A program made the position numbers and the translations under genes. Below the pieces are notes generated by a model. The model saw nothing but the letters and a program-made list of their open reading frames with translations, ran no database searches and was not told the origin of the DNA. 64,000 bases of DNA from Lyophyllum atratum (lineage: Eukaryota; Basidiomycota; Agaricomycetes; Agaricales; Lyophyllaceae), in contig JACGCN010000005.1 in NCBI GenBank assembly GCA_014905825.1, positions 2,232,001 through 2,296,000 of the forward strand, given 5' to 3'. Below, piece by piece: positions 1 through 9,498 of this stretch; the stretch's first letter is position 1; each line of letters opens with the position of its first letter.

Positions 1-599
1 CAACCTGCTCGCGCTCAGCAATTGGTTTCTCGCGCCGCCTGACGAATACTTTCATCTCGCGAAGATATCTCAGGCTTTCTCCCTCTAGTCGTCCAATGTC
101 AACATTATTTGAGGCTCTTCACGCTCAGGCTTCTGACCTCCTCTTTCACCGCTACTGCCCGATGACAAACATTTCCCTGCCGATCACCATATTTTTTTTG
201 TCGCCCTGGCTGGTGTTCTGATCCAGTCACATCAATTTGCACTCCTCGAGGCTTCCAGTCTGAAAAGTGAAAGACGGCGCTGCATGGGTCAGGAATTCGG
301 CGACGTGCTGAATGAGAGGAGATGAATCTGGACCGCATCTGGGCTGGGCTGGGGGTTCCGCCACAGGTTTAGGACTTCTTCTCTTAAACGTTCCATTACT
401 AATACGTCAATCACTTTAGTTGAGATTGTGCATCCTCGCCATGAGAAGGCCCGGTCAACTCCTTGAAGGACATGTTCAAGTAGGAGAGCTATTGAAATTA
501 TTACGCCAACGCTAATTTAAAAAGAAGACGAAAGAATAACGTATCGTACGTGTAATTTTTTCGTTTCTCGTTGTTTCTGTCGCTGAGCCACGTCACAGG
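1..599. other. non-coding or unrecognised duplicated segment
   Basis: No gene could be supported here. From about base 60 the sequence matches the segment starting near 6207 (shared words such as gaagatatct and the stretch around tacgtcaatcact), so this is the left part of the first copy of the tandem block. Stop codons interrupt every frame and the two copies do not share a conserved open frame. It may hold further decayed coding sequence that can no longer be recognised. Confidence 0.5.
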
Positions 600-961
600 G
601 GTTTCTAGCCCACCTTAATCCACCGCTATTCCTGACCGAGACTACAAGCCGTTTGATGAAGGATATGGTAGTTAGGTTCCCTCGTGGTTCCGGCGTGACA
701 GACGAAGACACGCTCAAATTCATTCTATCAAAGGCAGAATGTCGTACGTTTAATTCGTACACATTTCATCTTTTGGCGGGATAGGCATCGAGGCCTTGTG
801 CCAGTTATTCAGACGGGTTGTAAGCTCCGCCTCCAATACAACCTGCACACTCTTAATCTGGTCCCGCGTTCTCGGCATTTTGAGGTATTGAAAATGCCAC
901 ACTTGCAGGTCCTTGCCCCCTACTTCGAGCGGATGGATTGGAACAAAGGAAAGGCATTATA
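600..961 (+). pseudogene. decayed 3' end of an F-box family gene (block 1)
   Basis: Translated in shifting plus-strand frames, this stretch gives segments matching the C-terminal part of the F-box proteins encoded on the other strand at 1133-2908 and 7298-9072. One is a LTETTSRLMKDMVVRFPRGS segment followed by VTDEDTLKFILSKA, corresponding to MTEIIVCPLLEDIEFRFPEN...DDCILRFILSRT. Another is VIQTGCKLRL, corresponding to AIQMGLDLHL. Frameshifts and the absence of the N-terminal half mark it as a relic. It is convergent with the intact F-box gene next to it. A second copy of the same relic lies at about 6742-7109, so the decay predates or accompanied the block duplication. Confidence 0.65.
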
Positions 962-1132
962 ATCAAAGCAAGAAACAAAAAGGTAATACAACGGCGTTCA
1001 GAACCGTAGAGCTAATTTATAGGTGGTTTCCGATGTCGGCACGGTCTTGGGAATATGAAATTAAGAAGATATATAGACATGGAAGATGAAGGAGCGGATG
1101 GTTAGAGTAAGAAAATCACACGTCTGAGCGCG

Positions 1133-2908
1133 TCACCAGGATATGTCAAAAAACCGAGGGCTGAAGCTTTCATCGGGTGGGAACGCCGAAATCTCGATAT
1201 TTCTGAGCGGCGAGAATGTAGGGTATATGTTAGGTGCATGATCCGCAGGGTTGTCATATCCAAGATGGAGGTCAAGACCCATCTGAATAGCTGGCGCCAG
1301 ATCGGCATGGATATCTCGCTGCATGTCACGCTGGAAGGTGATATGTGCTCGCGCTAAGCGCGTGATACCCTGAGGGGCGAGGATTGTCCTAGATAGAATG
1401 AATCGGAGTATGCAGTCGTCCGTAACATCGGAGTTTTCTGGGAAACGAAATTCTATGTCCTCTAACAGAGGACATACGATTATCTCTGTCATCGAAGGAG
1501 TTGGGATAAGACGGGTGAGGAAGGTCGTGGAAAGGCTAGGCACTGGGTTCTCTGGAAGACCCTCCTCCAACCCATCCTCATCTGATACCGGTGGCATGTC
1601 ACTATAAACGCCCCAAGGGTCTGGGCGATTGGTAAACGAGGAATTGACGTATAGTCGCTTGAGGGATGGCGTCATGTGGAGACATTCCACCAAATCTTGT
1701 ACGGTGCTCGCCTCGACATCAAACGCCATGGTGTCGATTTTGTGTTGGCGGCTGAGTAGAGGTACAAATGGTAACTGGTGGATCTTCTGAGCTCCTGTCA
1801 ATTCCAAGAGGCGCAGCTCAGGAAGGTCGAGGATCTGGAAAAAGGTTTTTATCTGCTCGCCGCCTACAAGATGCATAGGGACTTGAAGCTTGATTCCCAG
1901 CTCCCGTAGATGACGAAGCCTAACCAGAGCCCTATTTGGTTGCATCAAACTGTCTATGGGATTGAGTTGAATATGCAGGATGCATGTGACGAGGCTCAAA
2001 CATTCATTTAGAGTAGTCAGCGCCTCATCCACGCTCAGACAAGCGGCTCTGTACCGCCCCCTTGATGTCAGAACAAAGGTCGTAAGTGCTTTCCACTGTA
2101 GGGGAAGGACAAGCGGCGAGTCGCGTGATGTATAGTTCCAAAGGAAGACGTTGCGGAGGGATGGTGAGCGAAGGAAGGTGAAAGGTGAAAGATCCGCTAC
2201 GCTGTCATGGGGAGGATTTATGATCTCAATTTGAGCAGTTTTGAGAAACGGGACGTCATGCTCCTTCAGACGAGCGAAAGGACCTATGGAACTGTAAAAG
2301 ACCTTGAAGTTAAGATGGTTCCAGCGGTCTGAGAACCCAAGCAAGATCTCAAGGAGGTAGAAGCCTGGCGTCGACGTCGAGCTGGCCGGAAGGAAAGGAA
2401 ATTCCTCCTCTACGAATGAGAGGGAAATGGGAAGACTAGCAGAGCGCTTCAACCACGCAGTAACCGCCTCACCATAACGCACCAGCAAGTCACGCTCTCC
2501 CTTTTTACGGATGACTGGAACCTGAATATGAAGTGATGTCCAGAGTTGCGGGGTAGAGAGACTGATCTGCCTCCATGTGCTGCATACACGACTCAATACC
2601 AATGGAGCATCTTTTGAACTCATTGCAGAGTTCCTGGGAGGAAGACACCAGCAGAAAATTGTGCGTATCAGTTCCACAGGCAGCTGATGGATTCCACCAA
2701 TGAGTGCGCGATGGTCTTCAATGTGTTCGTCGATTTTATCCCACTGGGGATAGAGATCCTTGATAAGGACTTCGAAGAGTTCTATCCTGTCCTCGATACG
2801 CTTGCGTTCTTTCAGCAAGTCGGCAATGATCTGGCGGATCTTGGGAACCTCGGCATCTGTGGCGTGATAACAGGTGTTGAGTCGGTCTGTGAACGGAGAC
2901 TCCATCAT
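1133..2908 (-). CDS. F-box protein with N-terminal coiled coil (block 1 copy)
   Basis: A single-exon frame of about 590 residues. Residues 1-65 are rich in charged heptads and probably form a short coiled coil. An F-box follows at about residues 70-125, with the family signature LPVELIRTIFCWCLP and then VCSTWRQISLSTPQLW. The remainder is a leucine-rich, LRR-like region typical of agaric F-box proteins. Such proteins bind Skp1 through the F-box and recruit substrates to an SCF ubiquitin ligase; the substrate is unknown. The frame starts with two Met codons, and the second matches the start of the paralogue at 9072. The gene is divergent to an aminotransferase fragment at 3230-3425, and their intergenic DNA with a TATA-like element is shared with block 2. 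Paralogues in the window are at 7298, 21608 and 34696. Confidence 0.88.
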   Translation of the reverse strand: MMESPFTDRLNTCYHATDAEVPKIRQIIADLLKERKRIEDRIELFEVLIKDLYPQWDKIDEHIEDHRALIGGIHQLPVELIRTIFCWCLPPRNSAMSSKDAPLVLSRVCSTWRQISLSTPQLWTSLHIQVPVIRKKGERDLLVRYGEAVTAWLKRSASLPISLSFVEEEFPFLPASSTSTPGFYLLEILLGFSDRWNHLNFKVFYSSIGPFARLKEHDVPFLKTAQIEIINPPHDSVADLSPFTFLRSPSLRNVFLWNYTSRDSPLVLPLQWKALTTFVLTSRGRYRAACLSVDEALTTLNECLSLVTCILHIQLNPIDSLMQPNRALVRLRHLRELGIKLQVPMHLVGGEQIKTFFQILDLPELRLLELTGAQKIHQLPFVPLLSRQHKIDTMAFDVEASTVQDLVECLHMTPSLKRLYVNSSFTNRPDPWGVYSDMPPVSDEDGLEEGLPENPVPSLSTTFLTRLIPTPSMTEIIVCPLLEDIEFRFPENSDVTDDCILRFILSRTILAPQGITRLARAHITFQRDMQRDIHADLAPAIQMGLDLHLGYDNPADHAPNIYPTFSPLRNIEISAFPPDESFSPRFFDISW

Positions 2909-3201
2909 CTATATGCATTTAGTTTCTAAGTTAACTAAGTTAAAATGTTCAGGCTGTTTAACCCGTACCTATAGAATTCGGTCTGTTCAGATTACAGCAA
3001 TCTGAATTTCGCCTGAGGGAGCGTTGAAGCCTGCCTAGTAAAAGCAAAATACAAGGGATTTATTCGGATCCGGGGCTTTCGTAGACGTCTGACAGAAACA
3101 CGGTCTGCTTAGTGCACCTCTATATCCCAAGAGTCAAGATGCGTGGGCTGGGCGAATCTTGCTTACCAGTGATGTTGGACGAAGAATAGAAATGTGAGGC
3201 T

Positions 3202-3209
3202 TATATAAT
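3202..3209 (+). promoter_or_regulatory. TATA-like element in F-box/aminotransferase spacer (block 1)
   Basis: The word tatataat lies in a segment (about 2945-3230) that is well conserved with 9120-9390 of block 2. In block 2 the matching element precedes the intact aminotransferase gene. Here the downstream gene is only a fragment, so the element probably has no remaining target on this strand. Confidence 0.4.
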
Positions 3210-3229
3210 CGAGGGGTGAACCCGTACCG

Positions 3230-3425
3230 AACCTTTTCCGTCATCTAGCTTCTCTAGACTCTGCACGCTCAACATTTGATGATAGGTTATAACATCGATG
3301 TCACACTGAAACTCTCCAACAGCGAGCTGGCTCGAGGTCTTTAGTACGGGGCCCGGATACGAGCCATTGTGTGATTGGATCTACGGACTTCAGGAGGGGA
3401 CTCAGCAGTCGCCAAGTTGGAAATG
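3230..3425 (+). pseudogene. aminotransferase fragment (exon 3 relic, block 1)
   Basis: This stretch matches part of exon 3 of the intact aminotransferase at 9499-11382, around 9851-10010, including the equivalents of VTLKLS, SELA and LCDWIYGLQE. The Gln codon of the conserved LQYG motif is a TAG stop here, and small indels break the frame. Nothing of the remaining exons survives: the sequence passes directly into the 3' flank of the FunK1 gene. The aminotransferase of block 1 has therefore been almost completely deleted, while its neighbours on both sides are kept. Confidence 0.8.
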
Positions 3426-3750
3426 ATATGCTAGCATCTCAAAATACAACTGAGTTATCATGAAGCTTTCAGGTTGAATAGCAACTGAGCATATTATTAT
3501 GGACACATTCATGGGATCGAGATACATGTCTCGTTTCAACTAGCGAAACTCAAGGGCGGACTCGGAATGGTCGCCCAGCACTTACACAAGCACTCCGAAA
3601 GAAACACAACTTGAGTTGCGCATAAAAAGACTTGCGACATAAAAGAATTCCATAGGTATACATAAACGCATTGACAAATCAAACACGAGGAAACATGTAC
3701 TACTACGACTACGTAGGTTTACTGAACAAGGAACTGTCGAGGACTGCAGA

Positions 3751-6062
3751 CTACTGCAGCAACGCGATCGCATCGTTAACCGGTGCAAGGAGGTCATCAT
3801 GCGTCAAAGAGGTTGGATGGAAGGGGTCGGTAGCCTTGTGCACAAGGCCCTGGAGAGCTGCGAAAAGATTGACTAGCGGGGCGCTCATAAAATTCTTGAC
3901 TAAGGCTTCGACCGCACTATTTTTCGGAAATTTCAGACCACGTGAGCCACTCTGCCTTTGTTGAGCGATGTCCTCGGCAGTCGTTTGGCTGAAAGTTTTG
4001 CTAAAAATGACTTTAAGAGCGACAAATTGGGCCCGGGCGTCTTGCGGCGCGGATTGATCGGAAGCCCGACGGTGGAGACTGCGCAACACGCAGTATGACA
4101 GTACCCAGATAAAAGATTCGATGTCGTGTCGCGCTTGATGTACGGTATCGCTGGAAGCATCCAGAATCTGCACGGCCATGAACTGAGCAGTGCCCTATTT
4201 GATGCCTTGAGCACTGAAGAAAAATCCCGTATTTGAGATAACCTACCGTCATATTCGCGCCCCGTTGAACCGTAACCGTTGATGCAAACTTCGTGTGTGT
4301 ACTGGTTGTCTCCTGTCTTTTGTAAAGGAAGCGCCCCTGATCGTCGTATCTGTTCTTGGGACTGATAGTCCTCGTGACGGTCAGTGGTTGGGCGAGGGAC
4401 GAGCTTTCGATGCGGGCAAACTCCAGGTCGGTAATGAAGCCTCGGAATGAAGCGTTCGGATTTGCGGTGAGCAGGACGTTACCCGCGCTGATGTCACGGT
4501 GCAGGATGCCTTGATCGCACAGATCCTTGTGGGCTGAGCGGCGGTAAGAGAGTGTTGTGAGTGATGACTAACGAGCACCCACCTTTGAGGGCATCGCGGA
4601 AGCCCACGAGCAGTTCACGGTCTGTTGTATACTCCCAGAGCGGTCGTCCGACAGTACTAAGGATGAGACGGTGGAGAACGGGCGTCGGGGAATCGATCTC
4701 GTGGACAGGGTGGCCGCGCAGATTCTGAACAGTCATGCGGTATCCGTCAATATAAACATCACCACCACATTCAAACTTGGCCAATCCTTCGGGAGGCTGA
4801 GTGATGGACATGTAGATATCGGACTCGGGTGTCATGGCACTGCTGCGCCACGCCGTCTTCAAGACCATCTCATTCCCTCGAATACATGATGGCTGCTTGT
4901 CAACCTCCTCCACATACTCGCGAACACGCCAGACGTTAGTACCACGGCCCAACAACGATAGAGATGTCCAAATCGGAGGCCCAATAGTGCACCATTTGCG
5001 AGGGTCGTTGCCGATGGATCTGACCACCGCGGAAGGGTACACTGGCACCTGGCGAGCATCACTTATGCCGCTGAGCCTCCGGGTCTCATCATCATCCAAA
5101 ACGGTAACTGTAGGGTCAGATCCTAGCTCTTGGATGGACAGGTTGCACGCCATACTACGCACAACGCGAATGAACATCTGAGTATCTCCAAACATGTCGT
5201 AGGCGGGGGAAAACGTGATACCATCGCGATCGAAAATCCCAACGGTGAATTCTGTTCCGGAGATGAGGATTCCAACACAGAAAAGCATGAAAGGCCGGCA
5301 TGACATGAACAGACGCGCGTAGTCCGCAGATTGAGTCACGATGCTGGGTATGGTGCCCGCCGTCGCAGGCTTGGGTCGTTGTTTGTTCGAAGGCTTGACT
5401 TCGCCAAAAGCGTCTCGATCGCGCCATTTCTTCGACGTGGACGCGTTTACCCCACACGGGCTGATAATGATGTCGGGACTATAGCTTTGGAAGCCAAATG
5501 TATGGGACTCCTGCGGTTTGAGCATGGTATCTGTCCTCTGAAAGGTACGAGGTGTGATAGCCTGGCCGAAGTTGGCTATGTAGTTGAACAAGCGGATCTG
5601 TGATGGGGAAGAGTCAGAGAACAGGAGTAGAAAGTCTCAAAAAAATTGTACCAGAGGCTCATACATTTCCTGCTCTTCCTCTGATCCATGATTACCGCTT
5701 ATGTCCTCCCTCTCCGTGTCCTCGGCCTTCTCGAAGGCCTCCTCCGCCTTGTGAAGGGCCTCCCACTGCTCTAACTCCTCGACTTCCCTATTCGAAGCCC
5801 TTGCCGCCACGACCTTCAGAGTCTCTATGTCGTCTGCGTTAGTGGCCTGGAAGGATGCTGCGCAGCTAGCGACGAGATTGTCGTTGACTTGGTGAGTGCG
5901 CAAATGCCTCAACACGGCAGGATCGTCATAGATTATTCTACTGGCGAGTTCTGCCTTCAGGGCATAACGACTAGACTCGCAATTGGATTCAAAGAGATAC
6001 TTCGGCGTGTCGGAGGAGGAAGAGTTGGAGCTCCTGAGAATGTGAGAGGAGATGTCGGACAT
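3751..6062 (-). CDS. FunK1-type protein kinase (block 1 copy)
   Basis: Predicted exons, minus strand: 6062-5652, 5597-4583, 4533-4247 and 4182-3751 (2145 nt, 714 residues). FunK1 kinases are a basidiomycete-expanded family of atypical kinases, and their role here is unknown. The catalytic loop HRDISAGNVLL falls at about residues 487-497. The metal-binding DFG is replaced by ITDLEFA, as is usual for FunK1. The C-lobe helix RHDIESFIWVL and a C-terminal SLTHDDLLAPV are present. A TGA at about 5635 would stop a read-through, but it lies inside a 54-nt segment with good intron signals (gtacaa...ctctgac...atcacag); removing it joins EPL to IRLFNYIANF. The paralogue at 13009-15261 is collinear. A GGTTAGGGTTAG word lies just upstream of the start codon. 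Confidence 0.8.
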
Positions 6063-6071
6063 GCCAGATAA

Positions 6072-6083
6072 GGTTAGGGTTAG
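6072..6083 (+). repeat. short telomere-like word GGTTAGGGTTAG
   Basis: Two units of the common fungal telomere repeat TTAGGG lie just upstream of the FunK1 start. The same 12-mer occurs at the equivalent place upstream of the FunK1 copies at 12745 and 15328. Homology between the three upstream regions ends at or just after this word. It is too short to be a telomere; it may simply be inherited 5' flank. Confidence 0.5.
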
Positions 6084-6206
6084 AAGCTCTCTTCGCTGCT
6101 GACGACGACGAGCACTCAACTGTGACAGCCATGGCCACTGGCAACCCTCAACGTCGCAACCTGGAATCACCTCACCTGCTATCCAACTTCTTGTGATCTT
6201 CCTCGG

Positions 6207-6741
6207 GCCTCTGTGCATGCGTGAAGATATCTTTCTCCCTTCAGTCGACCAATGTCGACATATATTTTTAGGCTCTTCATGCTCAGGCTTCGGACTTCCT
6301 CCTTCACCTCTACCACCGGATAACAGACATATCCCCACCCATCACAATGGTTTCATGGTCGCCTTGACTGGTGGTATAACTGAGTATCCGAGGCTTTCAA
6401 TCTGGCCAATGGAAGACGGCGCTGCATTGGCGGAAAGTAGGGGCTGTGCTGAATGGGAGGAGACGAGTCTGGAGCGCATCCGGGCTGGGCTGGATGTTCT
6501 GTCAAAGGTTTGAGTACTCTTCTTCTGTTGGATGTTCCATTACTGATACGTCAATCACTCCAGTTGCGATCGCGCATCCTTGCGATGAAAAGGCCTGGTC
6601 AAGTCTAGAAAGGAATTGTTCGAGTAGGAGAACTACGTCAACCCAATCCAAGAAGTACATGCAGGCAAGACGAAGGGATACTGTGCGGTACGTGTGATTG
6701 TCATGATCCTCTTTTTCCTTTGCTGACTGTGCCACGCCACA
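6207..6741. other. duplicated segment without recognisable gene (block 2)
   Basis: This is the second copy of the segment at about 60-599. A plus-strand frame of 106 codons exists at 6193-6513, but the matching region in block 1 has stops and shifts. It shows no family features, so it is not called as a gene. Confidence 0.5.
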
Positions 6742-7109
6742 GGGGATTCTCGCCCGCCTTACTCCAACGTCATTCCTGACCGAGATCTTAAGCCGTTTGT
6801 TGGAGGATCTAGTGGTTAGGTTCCCTAATGATTATGGCGCGAGACAAAGACATGCTCAAATGCATCCTATCCAAGGCTAAACTCGCGCCTGAGGCCTGAG
6901 GGTCGGTTCAATCCGCACATATTTCACCTTTTGGCGGGATAGGCAGCAAGATCTTGTGCCAGTCATTCAGATGGGTTCTGAGCTCCATCTACGACACAAC
7001 CCTGCACACTCTAAATATGATCCCGCGTTCTCGGCGTTCTGAGGTGTTGAAAATCCTATGCATGCAGGTCGTCAGCCCCTACTTCGAGCGGATGGACTGG
7101 AACAACTGA
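6742..7109 (+). pseudogene. decayed 3' end of an F-box family gene (block 2)
   Basis: Shifting plus-strand frames give LTEILSRLLEDLVVRFPND, KCILSKAKLAPE, FWRDRQQDLVPVIQMGSELH and NPAHSKYDPAFSAF. These match, in order, the C-terminal region of the intact F-box proteins (MTEI..PLLEDIEFRFPE, FILSRT.LAPQ, FQRDMQRDI..APAIQMGLDLH, PTFSP). Several in-frame stops and frame changes show that it is a relic. It faces the F-box gene at 7298-9072 and is the counterpart of 600-961. Confidence 0.7.
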
Positions 7110-7297
7110 AAGTGACTATAATCAAAACATAACACAAGACAAGGTTATACAACGGCGCTCAAAACCGTATAGCTAATTTATAGGTTGTTTTCAATGTCTT
7201 CTCAGTATTCAGTGATCGTGTGAGAAAACGAAGTTCAAAAGATCTAGACATGGAAGAAGCGGATGATTAGACTGAGAAATTGACACATCTGAGCGCG

Positions 7298-9072
7298 TCA
7301 CCAGGATATGGCTGCAAATCGAGGTCTCGAGCAGTCCTCAGGTGAGAATGTTGTAAACCTGGTATGTCGAAAGGGCGAGAATGTAGGATCCAGTACATGA
7401 GGTGCATCGGGGTCATATTTAAGCTGGAGGTCAAGACCCATCCGAATAGCCGGCGCCAGATCGTTATAAATATCTTGTTGCATATCACGATGGAAGCTAA
7501 GATGTGCCCGGGCTAAGCGCGTGATAGTCTGAGGGGCGAGAGTTGTCCTAGATAGAATGAACTGGAGTATGTGGTCGTCCGTAACTTTGGAGCTTTCTGG
7601 AAACCGAATTTCAATTTCTTCTAAGAGAGGACATACGTTTATCTCTGCCACAGAAGAATCTGGCATAAGACGGGTGAGGAAGGTCGTGGAAACGCCAGGC
7701 AGGACTTCTGAATGACTCTCCTCCACCATATCCTGGTCCAAGACCGATGGCATGCCACCCCAGATGTCATCCAAATAGACAAGGTCCTCGAAAAACACGG
7801 AATTGAGGTATAGTCGCTTGAGGAATGGCGTCATGTGGAGACATTCCATCAAATCTTGCACGGTGCTCGCTTGGACATCAAGCGCCAGGGTGTCGATTTT
7901 GTGTGGGCGAAGAAGTAGGGGCATGAAGGGTAACTGGCGGTACTCCTGACCTCCTTCCAACTCCAGGAGGCGCAGATCAGGAAGGTCAAGCATCTGGAAA
8001 AGGCTCTTGATATGCTCGCTTGGAACAGATGAACTGAGCTTGATTACCAGGTCCTGTAGATGAGGAAGGCGAATCGGAGTCCGGTCTGATGGCAAGAAAC
8101 TGTTGTTCGGATGAGCCTGAATATCCAGGACGCATGTGACAAGGCTCAGACATTTCGTTAGAGTAGTCAACGCCTCATCCACACTCAGAGCAGTGGTGTT
8201 GGACGGGCCCGTCCGATATGTCATGACCAAGGTCGTCAGAGCTTCCCACCGTAGGGAAGACTGAGGGCAAGTGGCGTTTCAGATGACACATGGTTCCAAA
8301 GGAAAACGTTGCGGACGGATGGCGAGCGAAGGAAGGAGAGAGACGAAAGATCTGCTTCCCTGTGAAGACCTTTGATCTCAATTTGGGCAGTGTGAAGAAA
8401 CGGTACGTCATGCTCATTCAGACGAGCCAAATAAGCCATGGAACGGTAATCGACAGCGAAATTGACATGGTTCCAGCGGTCCGAGAACCCAAGCAAAATC
8501 TCGAGGAGGTAGAACCCTGGCGTCTCGGTCAGCGCCAAGCTGTTCGGATGGAAGGGAGACTGCCCGTCATCTATGAATGAGAGGGAAATGGGGAGGCTAG
8601 CAGAGCGCTTCAACCACGCAATAACCGCCCTGCCATATCGCGTTAGTAAGTCCTGCTTCTCTGGTTTACTAATGTCCATGCGTGGAACCTGAATATAAAG
8701 TGATGTCCAGAGTTGCGGGGTAGAAAAACTGATCTGCCTCCATGCGCTGCATACACGACCCAATAGCAATGGAAAATCTTTTGAACTCATGGCAGAGTCC
8801 CTCGAAGGAAGACACCAGCAGAAGATTGTCCGTACCAGTTCCACAGGCAGCCGATTGATTGTACAAATGAGTGTGCGGTGGTCTTCGATGTGCTCATTGA
8901 TTGCATTCCATCGGGGAAAAAGATCATTCATAAGAATTCCGAAGAGTTCTATCCTGTTCTCGATACGCTTGCGTTCTTCCAGCAAGTCGGCAATGACCTC
9001 GCGGATCTTGGGAACCTCGGCATCGGTGGCGTGATTACAGGTGTTGAGTCGGTCTGTAAACGGAGACTCCAT
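7298..9072 (-). pseudogene. F-box protein gene with one-base frameshift (block 2 copy)
   Basis: The gene is collinear with the intact block 1 copy: coiled-coil N-terminus, F-box with LPVELVRTIFCWCLP, then the LRR-like region. The reading frame breaks near 8254-8256. The other copy reads CTTCCCCTACAGTGG while this one reads CTTCCCTACGGTGG, so one C has been lost from a C-run. The upstream frame runs 9072-8236 and ends shortly after LALSLPYGG; the downstream frame resumes as TYRTGPSNTTALSVDEAL. With one base added the length (1776 nt) equals that of the block 1 frame. A sequencing error in a homopolymer or a recent inactivation are both possible. If translated as it stands, a 278-residue F-box protein without the LRR-like part would be made. 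Confidence 0.75.
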
Positions 9073-9362
9073 CGTCTAGGTGTATCTTGTACTTTAAGTT
9101 GAGATTTTTAGTTCGAGTGAGCCCGTACCTATAGAATTTAGTCTGATCAGGTTATAGCAACCTGAATTTAGCGCTGAATGGAGCGCTGAAGAGCACAAGG
9201 GATGTGTTCAGATCTGGTGCTTTTGCAGACGTCTGACAAAGAAATTCGGTCTGCTTAGTGGACCCCTAGATCCCAGGGGTCAAGATCTGTGGGCTGGGCG
9301 AATTTTGCTTACCAGTGATGTTGGACGACGAATAGAAAGGGAGATGAATGCAATGTGAGGCT

Positions 9363-9370
9363 TATATAAT
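9363..9370 (+). promoter_or_regulatory. TATA-like element upstream of aminotransferase (block 2)
   Basis: The word tatataat, shared with block 1 at 3202, lies about 130 bases upstream of the aminotransferase start codon (9499) and in the 427-base spacer to the divergent F-box gene. It is a candidate core promoter element for the aminotransferase. Confidence 0.4.
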
Positions 9371-9498
9371 TGACGGTTGGACCGTACCGGAGTCGTACCG
9401 GATCCCGGCGGGAAAGAACACGGTCCTTTCAGAAGTTGCCTCGAATTCTCTCACCTGGACGTCGAGTCTCGACGACCTCCAACATATCTGAATCTGAA

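Noticed and set aside
4525..4582. Apparent loss of the 3' splice site (AAG to AGG) in FunK1 copies 1 and 3
   Set aside because: The true acceptor is a few bases upstream (ctcag before CCCACAAGG). It gives AHKDLCDQG in all copies, so no site is lost.
5630..5640. CGA to TGA nonsense mutation inactivating the block 1 FunK1 gene
   Set aside because: It lies in a 54-base segment with good intron signals in both full-length copies. The spliced model is open over 714 residues.
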